Shown: positions 26,646-35,955 of the stretch, in pieces
How the letters are laid out: every line of letters starts with the position of its first letter
Numbering within the stretch: position 1 is the first letter of the stretch
DNA from: Candidatus Altimarinota bacterium
GTDB taxonomy: Bacteria > Patescibacteriota > Gracilibacteria > UBA1369 > LOWO2-01-FULL-3
NCBI GenBank assembly: GCA_023231115.1
Contig: JALNWA010000001.1
Location: forward strand, 267,638-331,637
DNA length: 64,000 bases
Reading direction: 5' to 3'
Position numbers and translations under genes: made by a program
The notes under the pieces: model-generated
The model's database searches: none
What the model was told of the DNA's origin: nothing
The model's input: only the letters and a program-made list of their open reading frames with translations

Positions 26646-28874
26646 TTATTTTTTGTTAAATTTTATATGTGACATAATTTTATCAATATTTTTATAAATT
26701 CGCACGTCGACATTTTGCAAATTTCGTTTAACAGTGTTTGCTTCATCTTTTTTACCGGAAACAAGCGTGTCCACCAATACAGGCAAAGCGCAATCTTCGG
26801 CCATTTTTGCCAACGCAATTGCAGAAGAAATTTTCAAATCGGAATTTTTGCAGTCAAGATATTTTAAACAAAACTTTTTTCTGCTTTTTATTTTTAGTTC
26901 ACCGACCGCATAAATTCCAAGTGCTATTTCAGAATTTTTTTGAGAGTGTAAAAACGTATCGATAATATATTTTGCTTCATCATAAAATTCTTTAAATCTT
27001 CCTATCGCAATCGCCGCGGAAATTTTTTGCTTCGCATCATTCGATTTCAAATACGGCATAATAAACCTACAAATTGCGCTGTCCTTGATGTTTCCAAGAG
27101 AGTAAATAACTCCCGCCTTAAATTCTCCTTTCGAAGTTTTAAGAATTTTTAACAAGAAATCCGCCGCTTCAACATTGCTAAATTTTGAAAGCAATTTGAT
27201 GATTTTAATTCTCAAATAATCATTCTTTTCAACTTTGTAGAATTTTTCAAGGGCTGAGACAAGCTCATATTCAATAACCACATTGCTGACAAAATCATCT
27301 CTGTCTCTAAACATATAAAGCGCGTCAAGCGCCGCCTCGCGAATTTCTTCAGATTTATTTTCAAAACATTTTGAAAGAGCGGGCACACTATGTACGTCCT
27401 GAAGCTCACCAAGAGCAAAAATAATTTTTTTCTTAGTCTCAATAGATTGATGTGAATCTTCCAATTTGGAAACCAAAAATCCCACGTTTCCTTCGTGACC
27501 TTTTTGAGCAAGAATGTCTACCGCATCAGATTTTCCCTTCTCTTGTTCGCAGTCAAATTTAAAAGACGCAACACTTGTGTAAAGTTTTTGTTGCCTGTAA
27601 ATGACAAAAAACAAAATACCTGCAAACACAAACATCAAAATATTTGTATAAAAAATCAAAGGCTTCCCTGTAAAGAAATTCTGCAGAAGAATAAGAAAAA
27701 GTGTGCCGAAAATAGCACCAAGAGGACGCAAAATGCCATCCAGAAATTCGCGCAAATATGCACTGACATTCTCTTTCATTGCATAATAAGAGCTTTCCAA
27801 TGAGCTAGCATAGATAACACTCGTAATCGTGAAATTATTTCTGGCCAAAACAGCTGTTGTAAAATTGAAAGAGAATAAGAGCCCAAAAAGGCTCAAAACA
27901 GTAAGAATCGGATGTATCAACATGCTTCCAAAAACTCCGAGGGAAGAAATCAATCTACTTCCGATAATAAGCTGAATAATTAACGCAGATGCACTAAAAA
28001 TTATAAACAAAATTCCCAAATCGTGAAAAAACGCGTGTTCAAATCCACTGCCGGCTTCGAGTATAACGTGTGAAGCAGATTGATAAACGGCTTTCGTATA
28101 TTGAAATTCAACGATATTAAAAAGAACCCATTGAAAAAATACAATCAATGAAAGACCTTTTATGAAAGAAACATATTTATTATCTTTGAATATGGTTTTA
28201 ATTCTGTCGACAAGATCCGGATTATCCTTTTTCTTAATAACGTGAGAATGTTCTTCTGGTTGCGCCAAAAAAGCTGAAGCAATCATAATTATCGGGACAA
28301 TAAGGACAAGAAGTCCTGCCCAAAAATATATAAAAGCCGCAGATGTTTTTATAAACGCGGCGCAAAAAGTTATGACAACACCGGCCATAAGCCCGCCCAC
28401 GGTTTCGGAAGATTCGAGAATAGGCAAAACTTTTTCGCTTTCAAGCGGATTAAAATTCTCTTCAATAAGGGAATTAAGAACAATTTTAAATTGGCTTAAG
28501 AAAACCGAAACAGCGGTAATCAAAAATGCAAAAAACAAAAATGCACTATCTCTAAACCAATAAGCCAAGAAAAGCGTCGCCATTGAAGCGAATATCGTCA
28601 AAATAAGACATAGATTCTTTCTAATTCTGTGAATTCCTGAAGAATAAAGAACACTTCCGATAATTGTAAAAATCCCATTTAGAATAAAGAGATAGGGGAG
28701 TGATTTGATTCCATATTTTGCAACGAACATCGACATAGTAGCCGTCCAGCCCACTACAAAACCAACTCTGTAAAGAGATTTAAGCAACCAAAACAATAAA
28801 ATTTTAAAGGATTGCTTATCGTTTATATTTAAAACTTTATTGATTACAGATATCTGTCCGAGATCTCTAAACAT
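26646..28874 (-). CDS. MFS/nucleotide-translocase-like transporter with C-terminal HEAT repeats
   Basis: The 742-residue protein has about 12 membrane helices within residues 20-430 in an MFS-type arrangement (for example VGGLMAGVVITFCAAF and IFGTLFLILLQNFF), followed by HEAT-type helical repeats from about 450 to 720 (IDTKKK-type short helices, such as KKIIFALGELQDVHSVPAL and AALDALYMFRDRDDF). This layout resembles ATP/ADP translocase relatives fused to HEAT repeats. It might import nucleotides or sense a ligand for the adjacent phosphatase (inference). It heads the operon with STAS, RsbU-like and queA genes, driven by a promoter at 28898-28926. Confidence 0.8.
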   Translation of the reverse strand: MFRDLGQISVINKVLNINDKQSFKILLFWLLKSLYRVGFVVGWTATMSMFVAKYGIKSLPYLFILNGIFTIIGSVLYSSGIHRIRKNLCLILTIFASMATLFLAYWFRDSAFLFFAFLITAVSVFLSQFKIVLNSLIEENFNPLESEKVLPILESSETVGGLMAGVVITFCAAFIKTSAAFIYFWAGLLVLIVPIIMIASAFLAQPEEHSHVIKKKDNPDLVDRIKTIFKDNKYVSFIKGLSLIVFFQWVLFNIVEFQYTKAVYQSASHVILEAGSGFEHAFFHDLGILFIIFSASALIIQLIIGSRLISSLGVFGSMLIHPILTVLSLFGLLFSFNFTTAVLARNNFTITSVIYASSLESSYYAMKENVSAYLREFLDGILRPLGAIFGTLFLILLQNFFTGKPLIFYTNILMFVFAGILFFVIYRQQKLYTSVASFKFDCEQEKGKSDAVDILAQKGHEGNVGFLVSKLEDSHQSIETKKKIIFALGELQDVHSVPALSKCFENKSEEIREAALDALYMFRDRDDFVSNVVIEYELVSALEKFYKVEKNDYLRIKIIKLLSKFSNVEAADFLLKILKTSKGEFKAGVIYSLGNIKDSAICRFIMPYLKSNDAKQKISAAIAIGRFKEFYDEAKYIIDTFLHSQKNSEIALGIYAVGELKIKSRKKFCLKYLDCKNSDLKISSAIALAKMAEDCALPVLVDTLVSGKKDEANTVKRNLQNVDVRIYKNIDKIMSHIKFNKK

Positions 28875-28897
28875 TTTTTGTTTTTATTTTATATCAC

Positions 28898-28926
28898 ATA
28901 ATACCATATTTTTAGTCAATTATCAA
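28898..28926 (-). promoter_or_regulatory. Promoter for the transporter-STAS-RsbU-queA operon
   Basis: Minus strand TTGATA (28921-28926), 17-bp spacer, TATTAT (28898-28903) preceded by TGG (extended -10). The leader is about 17 nt. Confidence 0.7.
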
Positions 28927-28955
28927 CCATTTAAGAGCATAAATAAAAGGAAAAA

Positions 28956-28964
28956 TGGTAAAAT
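28956..28964 (+). promoter_or_regulatory. Extended -10 promoter for murJ, likely leaderless
   Basis: TGGTAAAAT with no clear -35. The ATG of murJ lies 6 bp after the -10, exactly where transcription would start. Confidence 0.55.
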
Positions 28965-28970
28965 ACGCGC

Positions 28971-30521
28971 ATGCAAGAAAACATATTTAGACCCGTAAAA
29001 ATTGGAGTGGCGACAGCAATAGTGACGGTAACAACACTTCTAAGCAACTTTATAGGGCTTGCGAGAGACAAAATCATTGCTCTTCATTTTGGCACATCGA
29101 CCGCAACGGACATATATAACGCTTCATTCTTGATACCAGATGTGATTTTTAATTTGTTTGTGGCGGGAGCTTTGACGGCCGCATTTATGCCTGTTTTTTC
29201 AGATTATATAAGCAAAGACGAAAAAGAGTCCATGAGCTTGGCGAACACAATGATGAACGCAATGACGGGAATAATTTTTGTTCTCGCACTGCTTGCCTTT
29301 ATTTTTACAAACCCACTAATAAGTTTTTTATTCCCGAATCTATCACCTGAAATTCAGCTTGAAATAGCCAAAATGACTAGATTAATGCTTCCTTCAGCGA
29401 TGATTTTCGCGGTCAGCAACATCCTCGGAAACATTCTGATGAGTTACAAACATTTCACCGCATATTCAATTTCTCCGATTTTATACAACATAGGAATTAT
29501 TTCCGGAATATTACTTTTAAACGAAAAATTTGGAATATATTCAGCGGCGATAGGAGTACTCATAGGCGCATTTTTGCATTGCGGCGTGAGGATAATCGAT
29601 GCAATGCAAACAAAATATAGATACTCATTTATTTTGGATTTAAAACAACAAGGGTTCAAAAAAATAATAAAATTAATGATTCCGAGAACATTCAGTTTGA
29701 TAATGTGGCAAATAAATATTTATGTTTTTACAATTGTAGGAATGAAAATGATGACAGGAGGACTTGCCGCATTCAATTTTGCGAGGAACATACAAAGCTT
29801 CACAACAGCACTTATCGGGATCTCTTTCGCAACAGCCGTATTCCCATTTTTGACAACTGCGGTTAGCGAGAATGATCAAAAATCGTTTACGGAAGGCATG
29901 CAAAAAACCATACAAAACATTTTATTCTATACAATTCCTGCGATGGTCGGAACACTTTTAATGTCAAAACAAATAGTTTCACTTATTTTAGGTGGGGGAG
30001 CATTCGACGAAAATTCAACAAAACTCACTTCACTTTTACTTGTAGCAATAGCCATTTCAATACCATTCGAAAGTTTGACTCAAATTCTGGCGAGAGGATT
30101 TTACGCATTTAAAAATTGGAAAACACCAATGGTAACGACAGTAATATCATTTGCGGTAATAGCTGTTATGACAGCGATAATAGCCCCGAACAAAGGCATT
30201 GAGTGGCTTTCAATAAGTTATAGTGTAGGATTTATTTTATTGGTTTTAATGCAATCAATATTTTTAAAAAAATACATGAAAGGATTTGACGGAAAAGAAT
30301 TTACAAAAAGTATAATAAAAATGTTTTTAATAAATGGAGTAATGGCGCTGACAATAATTTACACACAACAATTTGAAAATATTTTTAGTGCAAATATTTC
30401 AACATTATTAAGAATATTATTAGCAATAATTGTGTTCTTCATCACAGCAATAATATTAAAATCAAAAGAACTTTCAGGACTAAAATTGATCACACAAAAA
30501 ATCACAAAGAAAAATCTTTAA
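28971..30521 (+). CDS. murJ: Lipid II flippase MurJ (MviN)
   Basis: Flips lipid II across the inner membrane for peptidoglycan synthesis. The 516-residue protein has about 14 membrane helices and the family's N-terminal pattern: GLARDKIIALHFGTS, then TDIYNASFLIPD, and VFSDYI. Later landmarks are FNFARNIQSF, QILARGFYAF and GNILMSYKHF. The start ATG immediately follows a -10 element, so translation may be leaderless. Its 3' end overlaps the convergent ribD by 4 bp. Confidence 0.94.
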   Translation: MQENIFRPVKIGVATAIVTVTTLLSNFIGLARDKIIALHFGTSTATDIYNASFLIPDVIFNLFVAGALTAAFMPVFSDYISKDEKESMSLANTMMNAMTGIIFVLALLAFIFTNPLISFLFPNLSPEIQLEIAKMTRLMLPSAMIFAVSNILGNILMSYKHFTAYSISPILYNIGIISGILLLNEKFGIYSAAIGVLIGAFLHCGVRIIDAMQTKYRYSFILDLKQQGFKKIIKLMIPRTFSLIMWQINIYVFTIVGMKMMTGGLAAFNFARNIQSFTTALIGISFATAVFPFLTTAVSENDQKSFTEGMQKTIQNILFYTIPAMVGTLLMSKQIVSLILGGGAFDENSTKLTSLLLVAIAISIPFESLTQILARGFYAFKNWKTPMVTTVISFAVIAVMTAIIAPNKGIEWLSISYSVGFILLVLMQSIFLKKYMKGFDGKEFTKSIIKMFLINGVMALTIIYTQQFENIFSANISTLLRILLAIIVFFITAIILKSKELSGLKLITQKITKKNL

Positions 30522-31666
30522 TAAACATTAAAAACACCGGAAATTTTTATGTCATCACCGCTTTTTTCCGAAATAAAGTTTTTAAGAGTGTGAATGTTTT
30601 TTAGCTTATCTATGCCGTCTCCACCAATTACAGGCAAAGCGTTTTTACCGCCGATAATTTTTGGAGCAATGTAAAAAATAATTTTATCCAACACGTTTTT
30701 TTCTTTCAAAAACGAGTCATAAAGTTTACCAAAAACAATAGATCCGCCTTCAACAAAAACACTCAAAATTCCATGTGCTCCAAGATACAATAAAAGTTTT
30801 TTTATAGAAATTTCTTTTTTACCAAAAGATTTAAATTTTATTCCATTTTTTTTAAATTCTTCTTTTCGTTTTTTTGATGCCAAATCGGTACAAGCGACAA
30901 AAACATTTTCATCTCTGAAAACTTTAGCATCAAGTGAAACGGACAAATTTTGATCAATAATTACTCGTAATAATTTTTTATTTTTATATTTTTCAGTTGC
31001 TCCAAGTTCAGGATTGTCTTTTTTTACAGTACCTCCACCGACAATAACAGCATCACATTTACTGCGAATATTTTTTGCATCATTTCGTGAAATTTCAGAG
31101 GTAATCCATTTCGATTCTCCTTTTGCCGTAGCGATTTTTCCGTCCAAGCTGATACCTGCTTTTAGAATGACATAAGGCATTCCGCATTTTACAAATTTAA
31201 AAAAAGGCTGGTTCAATTCTGTCAATTTTTCTATTAAATTTTTATCTTCCAAAATCTCGACTTCAATTCCATGTTTTTTCAAAATTCCAATTCCTTTCCC
31301 GTTAACTTTTTTATTAGGATCTTTCGTGCCGATACAGATTTTCTTGAATCCGGCTTTCAATAAAAGATCGGTGCACGCAGGAGTTTTTCCATGAAAACAA
31401 CAAGGTTCAAGAGTTACATAAAGCGTCGCATTTTGAAAAAGAGTTTTATCTATTTCCATACTTCTTACAAAAGATTTTTTCATCAGTTCATTAATTGCGT
31501 TTACCTCAGCATGAGGCCCTCCAGCAACTTTATGCCATGATTCCGCAACAACAATTCCGCCTTTTTCAATCAAAGCTCCGACACAAGGATTTGGAGACGT
31601 AAATCCAATTCCGTTTTTCGCAATTTCATAAGCTCTTTGCATTAAATTCAAATCCATATTAAACAT
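30518..31666 (-). CDS. ribD: Riboflavin biosynthesis deaminase/reductase RibD
   Basis: Bifunctional enzyme acting on the RibA product: an N-terminal deaminase (about 8-150) with zinc site HAEV and PCCFHGKTPAC, and a C-terminal reductase (about 155-380) with LKAGISLDGKIATAKGESKWI and VEGGSIVFG. Length (382) is normal. The first ATG overlaps the ribBA stop by 8 bp; a second ATG three codons later (31657) would leave 1 bp and may be the true start. riboflavin synthase (ribE) and lumazine synthase (ribH) are not adjacent in this window. Confidence 0.95.
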   Translation of the reverse strand: MFNMDLNLMQRAYEIAKNGIGFTSPNPCVGALIEKGGIVVAESWHKVAGGPHAEVNAINELMKKSFVRSMEIDKTLFQNATLYVTLEPCCFHGKTPACTDLLLKAGFKKICIGTKDPNKKVNGKGIGILKKHGIEVEILEDKNLIEKLTELNQPFFKFVKCGMPYVILKAGISLDGKIATAKGESKWITSEISRNDAKNIRSKCDAVIVGGGTVKKDNPELGATEKYKNKKLLRVIIDQNLSVSLDAKVFRDENVFVACTDLASKKRKEEFKKNGIKFKSFGKKEISIKKLLLYLGAHGILSVFVEGGSIVFGKLYDSFLKEKNVLDKIIFYIAPKIIGGKNALPVIGGDGIDKLKNIHTLKNFISEKSGDDIKISGVFNVY

Positions 31667-32858
31667 GTTTTAAAATATGCCCCATCTTATATTTTTTTGT
31701 TTTCATATAAGAAACGCTTTTGTCGTTAAGTGGAACTTCTATAGGAAGTCTTTCCAAAATTTTGATTCCATACGCTTCAAGTCCGACAACTTTTGTCGGA
31801 TTGTTTGTCATAAGTCTGATATTTTTAATTCCAAGATCTGCAAGTATCTGAGCCCCAATTCCATAATCACGCAAATCGGCAGGAAGTCCAAGTTTTTCAT
31901 TTGCAGTAACTGTATCAAACCCTTGTTCCTGCAAAGCATACGCTTTTATCTTATTCACAAGCCCGATTCCGCGCCCCTCTTGCCTGACATACAAAACAAC
32001 TCCATCTCCTTCCTCGGATATTTTTTTCAAAGCATATTCCAATTGATTCCCACAATCACATTTCAAAGATTTAAAAACTTCACCAGTGATGCACTCACTC
32101 TGTACACGAAGAAGGACACCTTTTTCATTATCAATTTTTCCTTTCAAAAGCACGACATGTTCTTTACCTCCAATTTTATCAACATAAACTTTCATCAAAA
32201 AATCACCAAATTCCGTCGGCAAATTCGCCTCGGCAACAAATTCGACAAGTTTTTCTTTTTCGCGTCTATAAGCGATTAAATCTTTTATAGTAACAACCGG
32301 AAACTTGTGTTTTTTCGCAAATTCAATAAGTTCATCTCGTCTCATCATTTCACCATCCTCACGAGTAATTTCACAAATAGATGCCGCGCTCACAAGCCCT
32401 GCAAGTTTTGCCAAATCTACAGAAGCCTCGGTATGTCCAGCACGAACAAGAACTCCACCATCCTTAGCTCTTAAAGGAAATACGTGCCCGGGCCTGACAA
32501 AATCACCGGCCAAAGAATCCCCATTGGCAATCGCAGAAATCGTTTTTGCCCTATCCGAAGCTGATATTCCCGTAGTAGTTCCATGTTTATAGTCAACAGA
32601 AACAGTGAAATCACACCTGTGAGCCTCCGTGTTTTCCTCAACCATTGAATGAAAATTCAATCTGTCAGCAATTTCGGAAGAAATAGGCGCACAAATAAGT
32701 CCTCGTCCTTCTTTCATCATAAAATTAACGGACTCAGCCGTGATTTTCTCAGCGGCGACAACAAGATCTCCTTCATTTTCTCGATCCTCGTCGTCAAGAA
32801 CGACAACAAAACCGCCACCTTTAATAGCCTTTATTGCGTCTTCTATTTTATCGAACAT
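31659..32858 (-). CDS. ribBA: Bifunctional DHBP synthase / GTP cyclohydrolase II
   Basis: Provides both substrates of riboflavin synthesis. The N-terminal RibB domain (about 1-200) has [23 protein letters not shown] and [16 protein letters not shown]. The C-terminal RibA domain (about 205-399) has zinc cysteines in [17 protein letters not shown], then [11 protein letters not shown] and [15 protein letters not shown]. Both active sites appear intact. It starts 11 bp after tsf in the rpsB-tsf-ribBA-ribD operon. No FMN riboswitch-like leader lies before it, since it is internal to the operon. Confidence 0.96.
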   Translation of the reverse strand: MFDKIEDAIKAIKGGGFVVVLDDEDRENEGDLVVAAEKITAESVNFMMKEGRGLICAPISSEIADRLNFHSMVEENTEAHRCDFTVSVDYKHGTTTGISASDRAKTISAIANGDSLAGDFVRPGHVFPLRAKDGGVLVRAGHTEASVDLAKLAGLVSAASICEITREDGEMMRRDELIEFAKKHKFPVVTIKDLIAYRREKEKLVEFVAEANLPTEFGDFLMKVYVDKIGGKEHVVLLKGKIDNEKGVLLRVQSECITGEVFKSLKCDCGNQLEYALKKISEEGDGVVLYVRQEGRGIGLVNKIKAYALQEQGFDTVTANEKLGLPADLRDYGIGAQILADLGIKNIRLMTNNPTKVVGLEAYGIKILERLPIEVPLNDKSVSYMKTKKYKMGHILKHV

Positions 32859-32869
32859 TGTGGTGTTCT

Positions 32870-33643
32870 TTATATTGCAAATCTTCTAAAAGCCTTAAGT
32901 ACAGCTTTATCGGCTTGTAATAATTGTTCAATAATCTTTTCAGGATCTTTTACGAACGCTTGTTTAAGCAAAGCCTTTTCTTCTCTGAATTTCTTTTCTT
33001 TTCCAAGCATGATTTTTTCAACAATTTCAGCAGGTTTGCCTTCGTTTTTAAGCTGTTCAGCCCAGATTTCTTTTTCTTTAGCCACCATTTCAGGTAAAAC
33101 CTCGTCAGGAGAAATAAATTTTGGATCAGTAGCGGCTACATGCATCGCAATATCTCTCGCAACTTCAGGACTTCCTCCGTCAAGAGAAACGAGAACTCCG
33201 ATTTTTTTATTGCTGTGAATATATGAACCGACATTTTTGCCTTCCATAAGCTCCATAGCCCCAAGTTCAATTTTTTCTCCGGCTTTTAAAGCAAAATCTT
33301 TAACTTCAGGAAGATCCTTATCGTTAACAGAAATTTCACCTTTCAAAAGTTTTTCGGCAATGCTGTCTGCAAGAGCTATAAAATCTTCACCCCTTGCAAC
33401 GAAATCGGTTTCGCAAAGAAGGGTAACCATAGCCGTTTTTTCGTTCTCGGATTTAATCGCAACAACACCTTGTCCGACAACTCTATCAGCTCTGTCAGAT
33501 GCTTTTGCTTCACCTTTTTTTCTCAAAATATCTACAGCAACACTTTCGTCTCCATTCGCTTCTTCCAAAGCTTTTTTACAAGCCATCATGGAAACACCCG
33601 TTCTTTCACGTAATTCTTTTACTTGTTCAATTGAAATAGCCAT
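32870..33643 (-). CDS. tsf: Elongation factor Ts
   Basis: Nucleotide exchange factor for EF-Tu. The 257-residue protein has the N-terminal UBA-like helix [18 protein letters not shown], the interaction motif [12 protein letters not shown] (about 77-88), and the dimerisation domain with [15 protein letters not shown]. Length is a little short but complete. It is between rpsB and ribBA. Confidence 0.96.
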   Translation of the reverse strand: MAISIEQVKELRERTGVSMMACKKALEEANGDESVAVDILRKKGEAKASDRADRVVGQGVVAIKSENEKTAMVTLLCETDFVARGEDFIALADSIAEKLLKGEISVNDKDLPEVKDFALKAGEKIELGAMELMEGKNVGSYIHSNKKIGVLVSLDGGSPEVARDIAMHVAATDPKFISPDEVLPEMVAKEKEIWAEQLKNEGKPAEIVEKIMLGKEKKFREEKALLKQAFVKDPEKIIEQLLQADKAVLKAFRRFAI

Positions 33644-33669
33644 CTTAAAATTAAGTTAATTTCTAAAAT

Positions 33670-34356
33670 TTATTTTTCTTTCCTTGCTTTATTTAAGGAA
33701 GAAACAATTTTTCCTACAAGATAAGTCAAAGACTTAAGAGCATCATCATTTCCAGGAACTGGATAGTCTATAACCGTAGGATCTGAATTTGAATCAGTGA
33801 TAGCAACAAGAGGAATTCCTGCAACACAAGCCTCTTTTACAGCAATTTGGTCGCGAACAGTGTCCACAACAAAAACTGCATCAGGAACATTTTTTAAATT
33901 CTGCACACCCCCCAAAGATAATTCCAAAGTGTCGATAATTTTCTTTAGTTTTGCCGCTTCCTTCTTTGTATATTTGTCGAATTCTCCGGAAGCCATTTCA
34001 GCTTTTAGATTAACAAAATATTTGATTCTATTTTTAAGAGTTGAAAAATTTGTAATAAGTCCCGGAATCCATCTTGAAACTACATAAGGCATTCCGCATG
34101 CTTTTGCAGATTCCTCAATAAGTTTTAAAGACTGAGGTTTTGTGCTTACAAAAAGCACGTTTTTACCCTCAGAGGCAATTTTTTCCAAGAAAGCCAAAGC
34201 TTTTTCAAGCCCTTCAGCCGTCTTTTCCAAATTAATAATATGCACACCGTCTTTTTCCCCGTACAAGTATTTTTTCATACGTGGGTTCCATTTTTGTGTG
34301 CGATGTCCGACGTGAACTGCGTTATCGAACATCTCTTGTGCAAGCTTTTTATCCAT
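33670..34356 (-). CDS. rpsB: 30S ribosomal protein S2
   Basis: Small-subunit protein needed for S1 binding and initiation. The 228-residue protein has the N-terminal NAVHVGHRTQKWNPRMKKYL, then VLFVSTKPQSLK, WIPGLITNFSTLK and PLVAITDSNSDPTVIDYPVP. Normal length. Promoter at 34465-34493 and a hairpin-bearing leader of about 100 nt precede it, which could be a site for S2 autoregulation. Confidence 0.97.
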   Translation of the reverse strand: MDKKLAQEMFDNAVHVGHRTQKWNPRMKKYLYGEKDGVHIINLEKTAEGLEKALAFLEKIASEGKNVLFVSTKPQSLKLIEESAKACGMPYVVSRWIPGLITNFSTLKNRIKYFVNLKAEMASGEFDKYTKKEAAKLKKIIDTLELSLGGVQNLKNVPDAVFVVDTVRDQIAVKEACVAGIPLVAITDSNSDPTVIDYPVPGNDDALKSLTYLVGKIVSSLNKARKEK

Positions 34357-34389
34357 AATCCTTGTGGTTTACGCCCGCTTTATATTGGT

Positions 34390-34426
34390 TCGTGTCATGC
34401 CCCGTCATGCGGGGAGGATTTCACGA
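34390..34426 (-). promoter_or_regulatory. Structured rpsB leader (candidate r-protein autoregulatory element)
   Basis: Two stems in the untranslated leader: outer TCGTG/CACGA (34390-34394 with 34422-34426) and inner CCCCG/CGGGG (34400-34404 with 34410-34414, loop 34405-34409), separated by an internal loop. The arrangement would fold in the rpsB mRNA. It resembles the kind of leader that ribosomal proteins bind, but I do not match it to the known rpsB motif. Confidence 0.4.
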
Positions 34427-34464
34427 GTTAAAAAGCAGACTTGAAATAAAATAAATGTAGCAGT

Positions 34465-34493
34465 AATCTAATAGAAAAGAACCTTATTTGCAA
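34465..34493 (-). promoter_or_regulatory. Promoter for the rpsB-tsf-ribBA-ribD operon
   Basis: Minus strand TTGCAA (34488-34493), 17-bp spacer, TAGATT (34465-34470). Confidence 0.6.
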
Positions 34494-34512
34494 GCCAAAA
34501 TAACGAAAAACC

Positions 34513-34743
34513 ATGAAATCAGTAAATTTATTAAGGGAAGATATAAATAAAATAGACAGCAAAATCCTCGATTTAATAAGGAAAAGAGCCAAAATGTCAG
34601 TAGCAGTTGGTGAAGCAAAAAAACTCTCAAAAACTCCAGTTCTAGACAAAACTCGCGAAAAAGAAATCCTAAAAAAACTCAAAACCCCATACGAAATCCA
34701 AATTTTTAAAAAAATCATTTCTGAGTCGAGGAAATTACAATGA
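34513..34743 (+). CDS. Stand-alone AroQ-type chorismate mutase, 76 aa
   Basis: Rearranges chorismate to prephenate. The small all-helical protein has LREDINKIDSKILDLIRKRA (helix 1 with the active-site Arg), VGEAKKLSKTPVLDKTREK and helix 3 FKKIISESRKL, matching the AroQ fold. It is shorter than most AroQ proteins (about 90) and has no fused dehydratase. It is monocistronic, divergent from rpsB. No other aromatic amino acid genes are near; the window's pab genes also draw on chorismate. Confidence 0.85.
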   Translation: MKSVNLLREDINKIDSKILDLIRKRAKMSVAVGEAKKLSKTPVLDKTREKEILKKLKTPYEIQIFKKIISESRKLQ

Positions 34744-34761
34744 TTTCCTGCCACAAACCTT

Positions 34762-34790
34762 TTGACTTCCTCGCCTCAAAATGATATAAT
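34762..34790 (+). promoter_or_regulatory. Promoter for the RsbW-STAS-PrsW operon
   Basis: TTGACT (34762-34767), 17-bp spacer, TATAAT (34785-34790). The ATG at 34812 follows a leader of about 14-20 nt. Confidence 0.8.
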
Positions 34791-34811
34791 AATACAATGT
34801 AAAACAAACAA

Positions 34812-35318
34812 ATGGAAGAAAATACAAAAACAAAAATAACAATCACATTACCGACAAACGCGTACTTTATGTCGGGAATCAGGGACTTCACGCTAAACAT
34901 GATTAAAAACACAACGAACTTCGAAGAGAAGTGGGCGTTCAGGTTTCAATCAGTCGTGGATGAACTCTGCAATAACGCGATTGAATATGGATCAAGCCCT
35001 GGAAGCGAAATCAGAATCACTTTTATATACGCAAAAGATGATTATTTGGAAATTGAAGTGCAGGATACAGGAACAGGCAAAAACAGAATAAAAGCAGAGG
35101 AATTAAAGAAACTATATGAAGAAAGAAGAGAGCCAGCGTATCAATTCACAGGAATCAGAGGTCGTGGACTCGTAAAAATCATCGGAGAATGGAGTGATGA
35201 AATAAAATTTGAGGACAGACCGGAAGGAGGATTGAGCGTAACTGTAAAGAAATACTTAAAAGATCCTAGATTTAAATCAGGATTACCACAAAAAACAGAA
35301 CAAATAATTTTAAATTAA
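34812..35318 (+). CDS. RsbW-like anti-sigma factor/serine kinase, 168 aa
   Basis: A single GHKL ATPase domain: N-box FQSVVDELCNNAIEYGS (about 45-61), G1 box VQDTGTGKN (about 84-92) and G2 box GIRGRGLVKI (about 116-125). No sensor or phosphoacceptor histidine domain, so it fits RsbW/SpoIIAB anti-sigma kinases that phosphorylate STAS partners. The STAS gene follows at a 26-bp gap. A proper sigma factor of the SigB/SigF type is absent from the window. Confidence 0.85.
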   Translation: MEENTKTKITITLPTNAYFMSGIRDFTLNMIKNTTNFEEKWAFRFQSVVDELCNNAIEYGSSPGSEIRITFIYAKDDYLEIEVQDTGTGKNRIKAEELKKLYEERREPAYQFTGIRGRGLVKIIGEWSDEIKFEDRPEGGLSVTVKKYLKDPRFKSGLPQKTEQIILN

Positions 35319-35344
35319 AAAAATAATTAATAACAAATAAAAAA

Positions 35345-35938
35345 ATGACAGAAGTAAATATTTCAGTAGAAGACGTAAATCCAACACTTAAAGTGGCTCA
35401 CATCTCAGGACAATTGGATGAGAGCAATGTCGACGAAAAAATTCAAGGAATTTATAAAGCCTTGGAAAATGCACCAAAAGGCTTAAACATGATTTTCGAC
35501 ATGCAGAATTTGGATTACATGAATTCAAAATCTATCGGATATTTGACAGATTTGTATGGGAAAATCACTGAACTCGGTGGAAAAGTCTCAATTTGTTCGG
35601 CTAAACCAAACATTCTGGACATTCTACAAGTTGTAGGGCTTACACAGTTGATGCAAAATTATGAATCACTTGATGCCGCCACGACTGCGTTAGCAGTCCC
35701 AGTAGTACCAGCTGTAACACCGACACCAACTCCGGTTGCCCAACCAGCTCAAGTAGTGACTCAACCCGCACCAACACCAGTAGCACAACCTGTGGTTGCA
35801 CCAGCGGCAACACCTACAGTAGAAGCTACGGTTACACCCGCGCAAGCACCTGTAGCACCAGTAGCTGAACCTACAGCACCAGCACAGCCACAACCAGGCC
35901 AAGTGACATCAGACGGAGCGTATAAATTTGAAAGCTAA
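35345..35938 (+). CDS. STAS-domain protein with Pro/Ala/Thr/Val-rich tail, 197 aa
   Basis: Residues 1-115 are a STAS domain with IFDMQNLDYMNSKSIGYL; Ser61 occupies the phosphorylated position of RsbV, with Asn in place of the usual Asp. Residues about 118-190 are an unusual low-complexity tail (TPTPVAQPAQVV, VAQPVVAPAATP) that looks like an extended linker and ends in TSDGAYKFES. The kinase-STAS gene order suggests that it is the anti-anti-sigma factor of the preceding RsbW-like protein. Confidence 0.85.
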   Translation: MTEVNISVEDVNPTLKVAHISGQLDESNVDEKIQGIYKALENAPKGLNMIFDMQNLDYMNSKSIGYLTDLYGKITELGGKVSICSAKPNILDILQVVGLTQLMQNYESLDAATTALAVPVVPAVTPTPTPVAQPAQVVTQPAPTPVAQPVVAPAATPTVEATVTPAQAPVAPVAEPTAPAQPQPGQVTSDGAYKFES

Positions 35939-35955
35939 AAAATGAGCCACAGAAA

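Noticed and set aside
26646..28874. Membrane and HEAT segments as two fused genes created by an assembly error.
   Set aside because: A single uninterrupted frame with smooth codon use links them, and this combination is known in translocase relatives.
32859..32869. FMN riboswitch in front of ribBA.
   Set aside because: Only 11 bp separate ribBA from tsf, so there is no room for a riboswitch.
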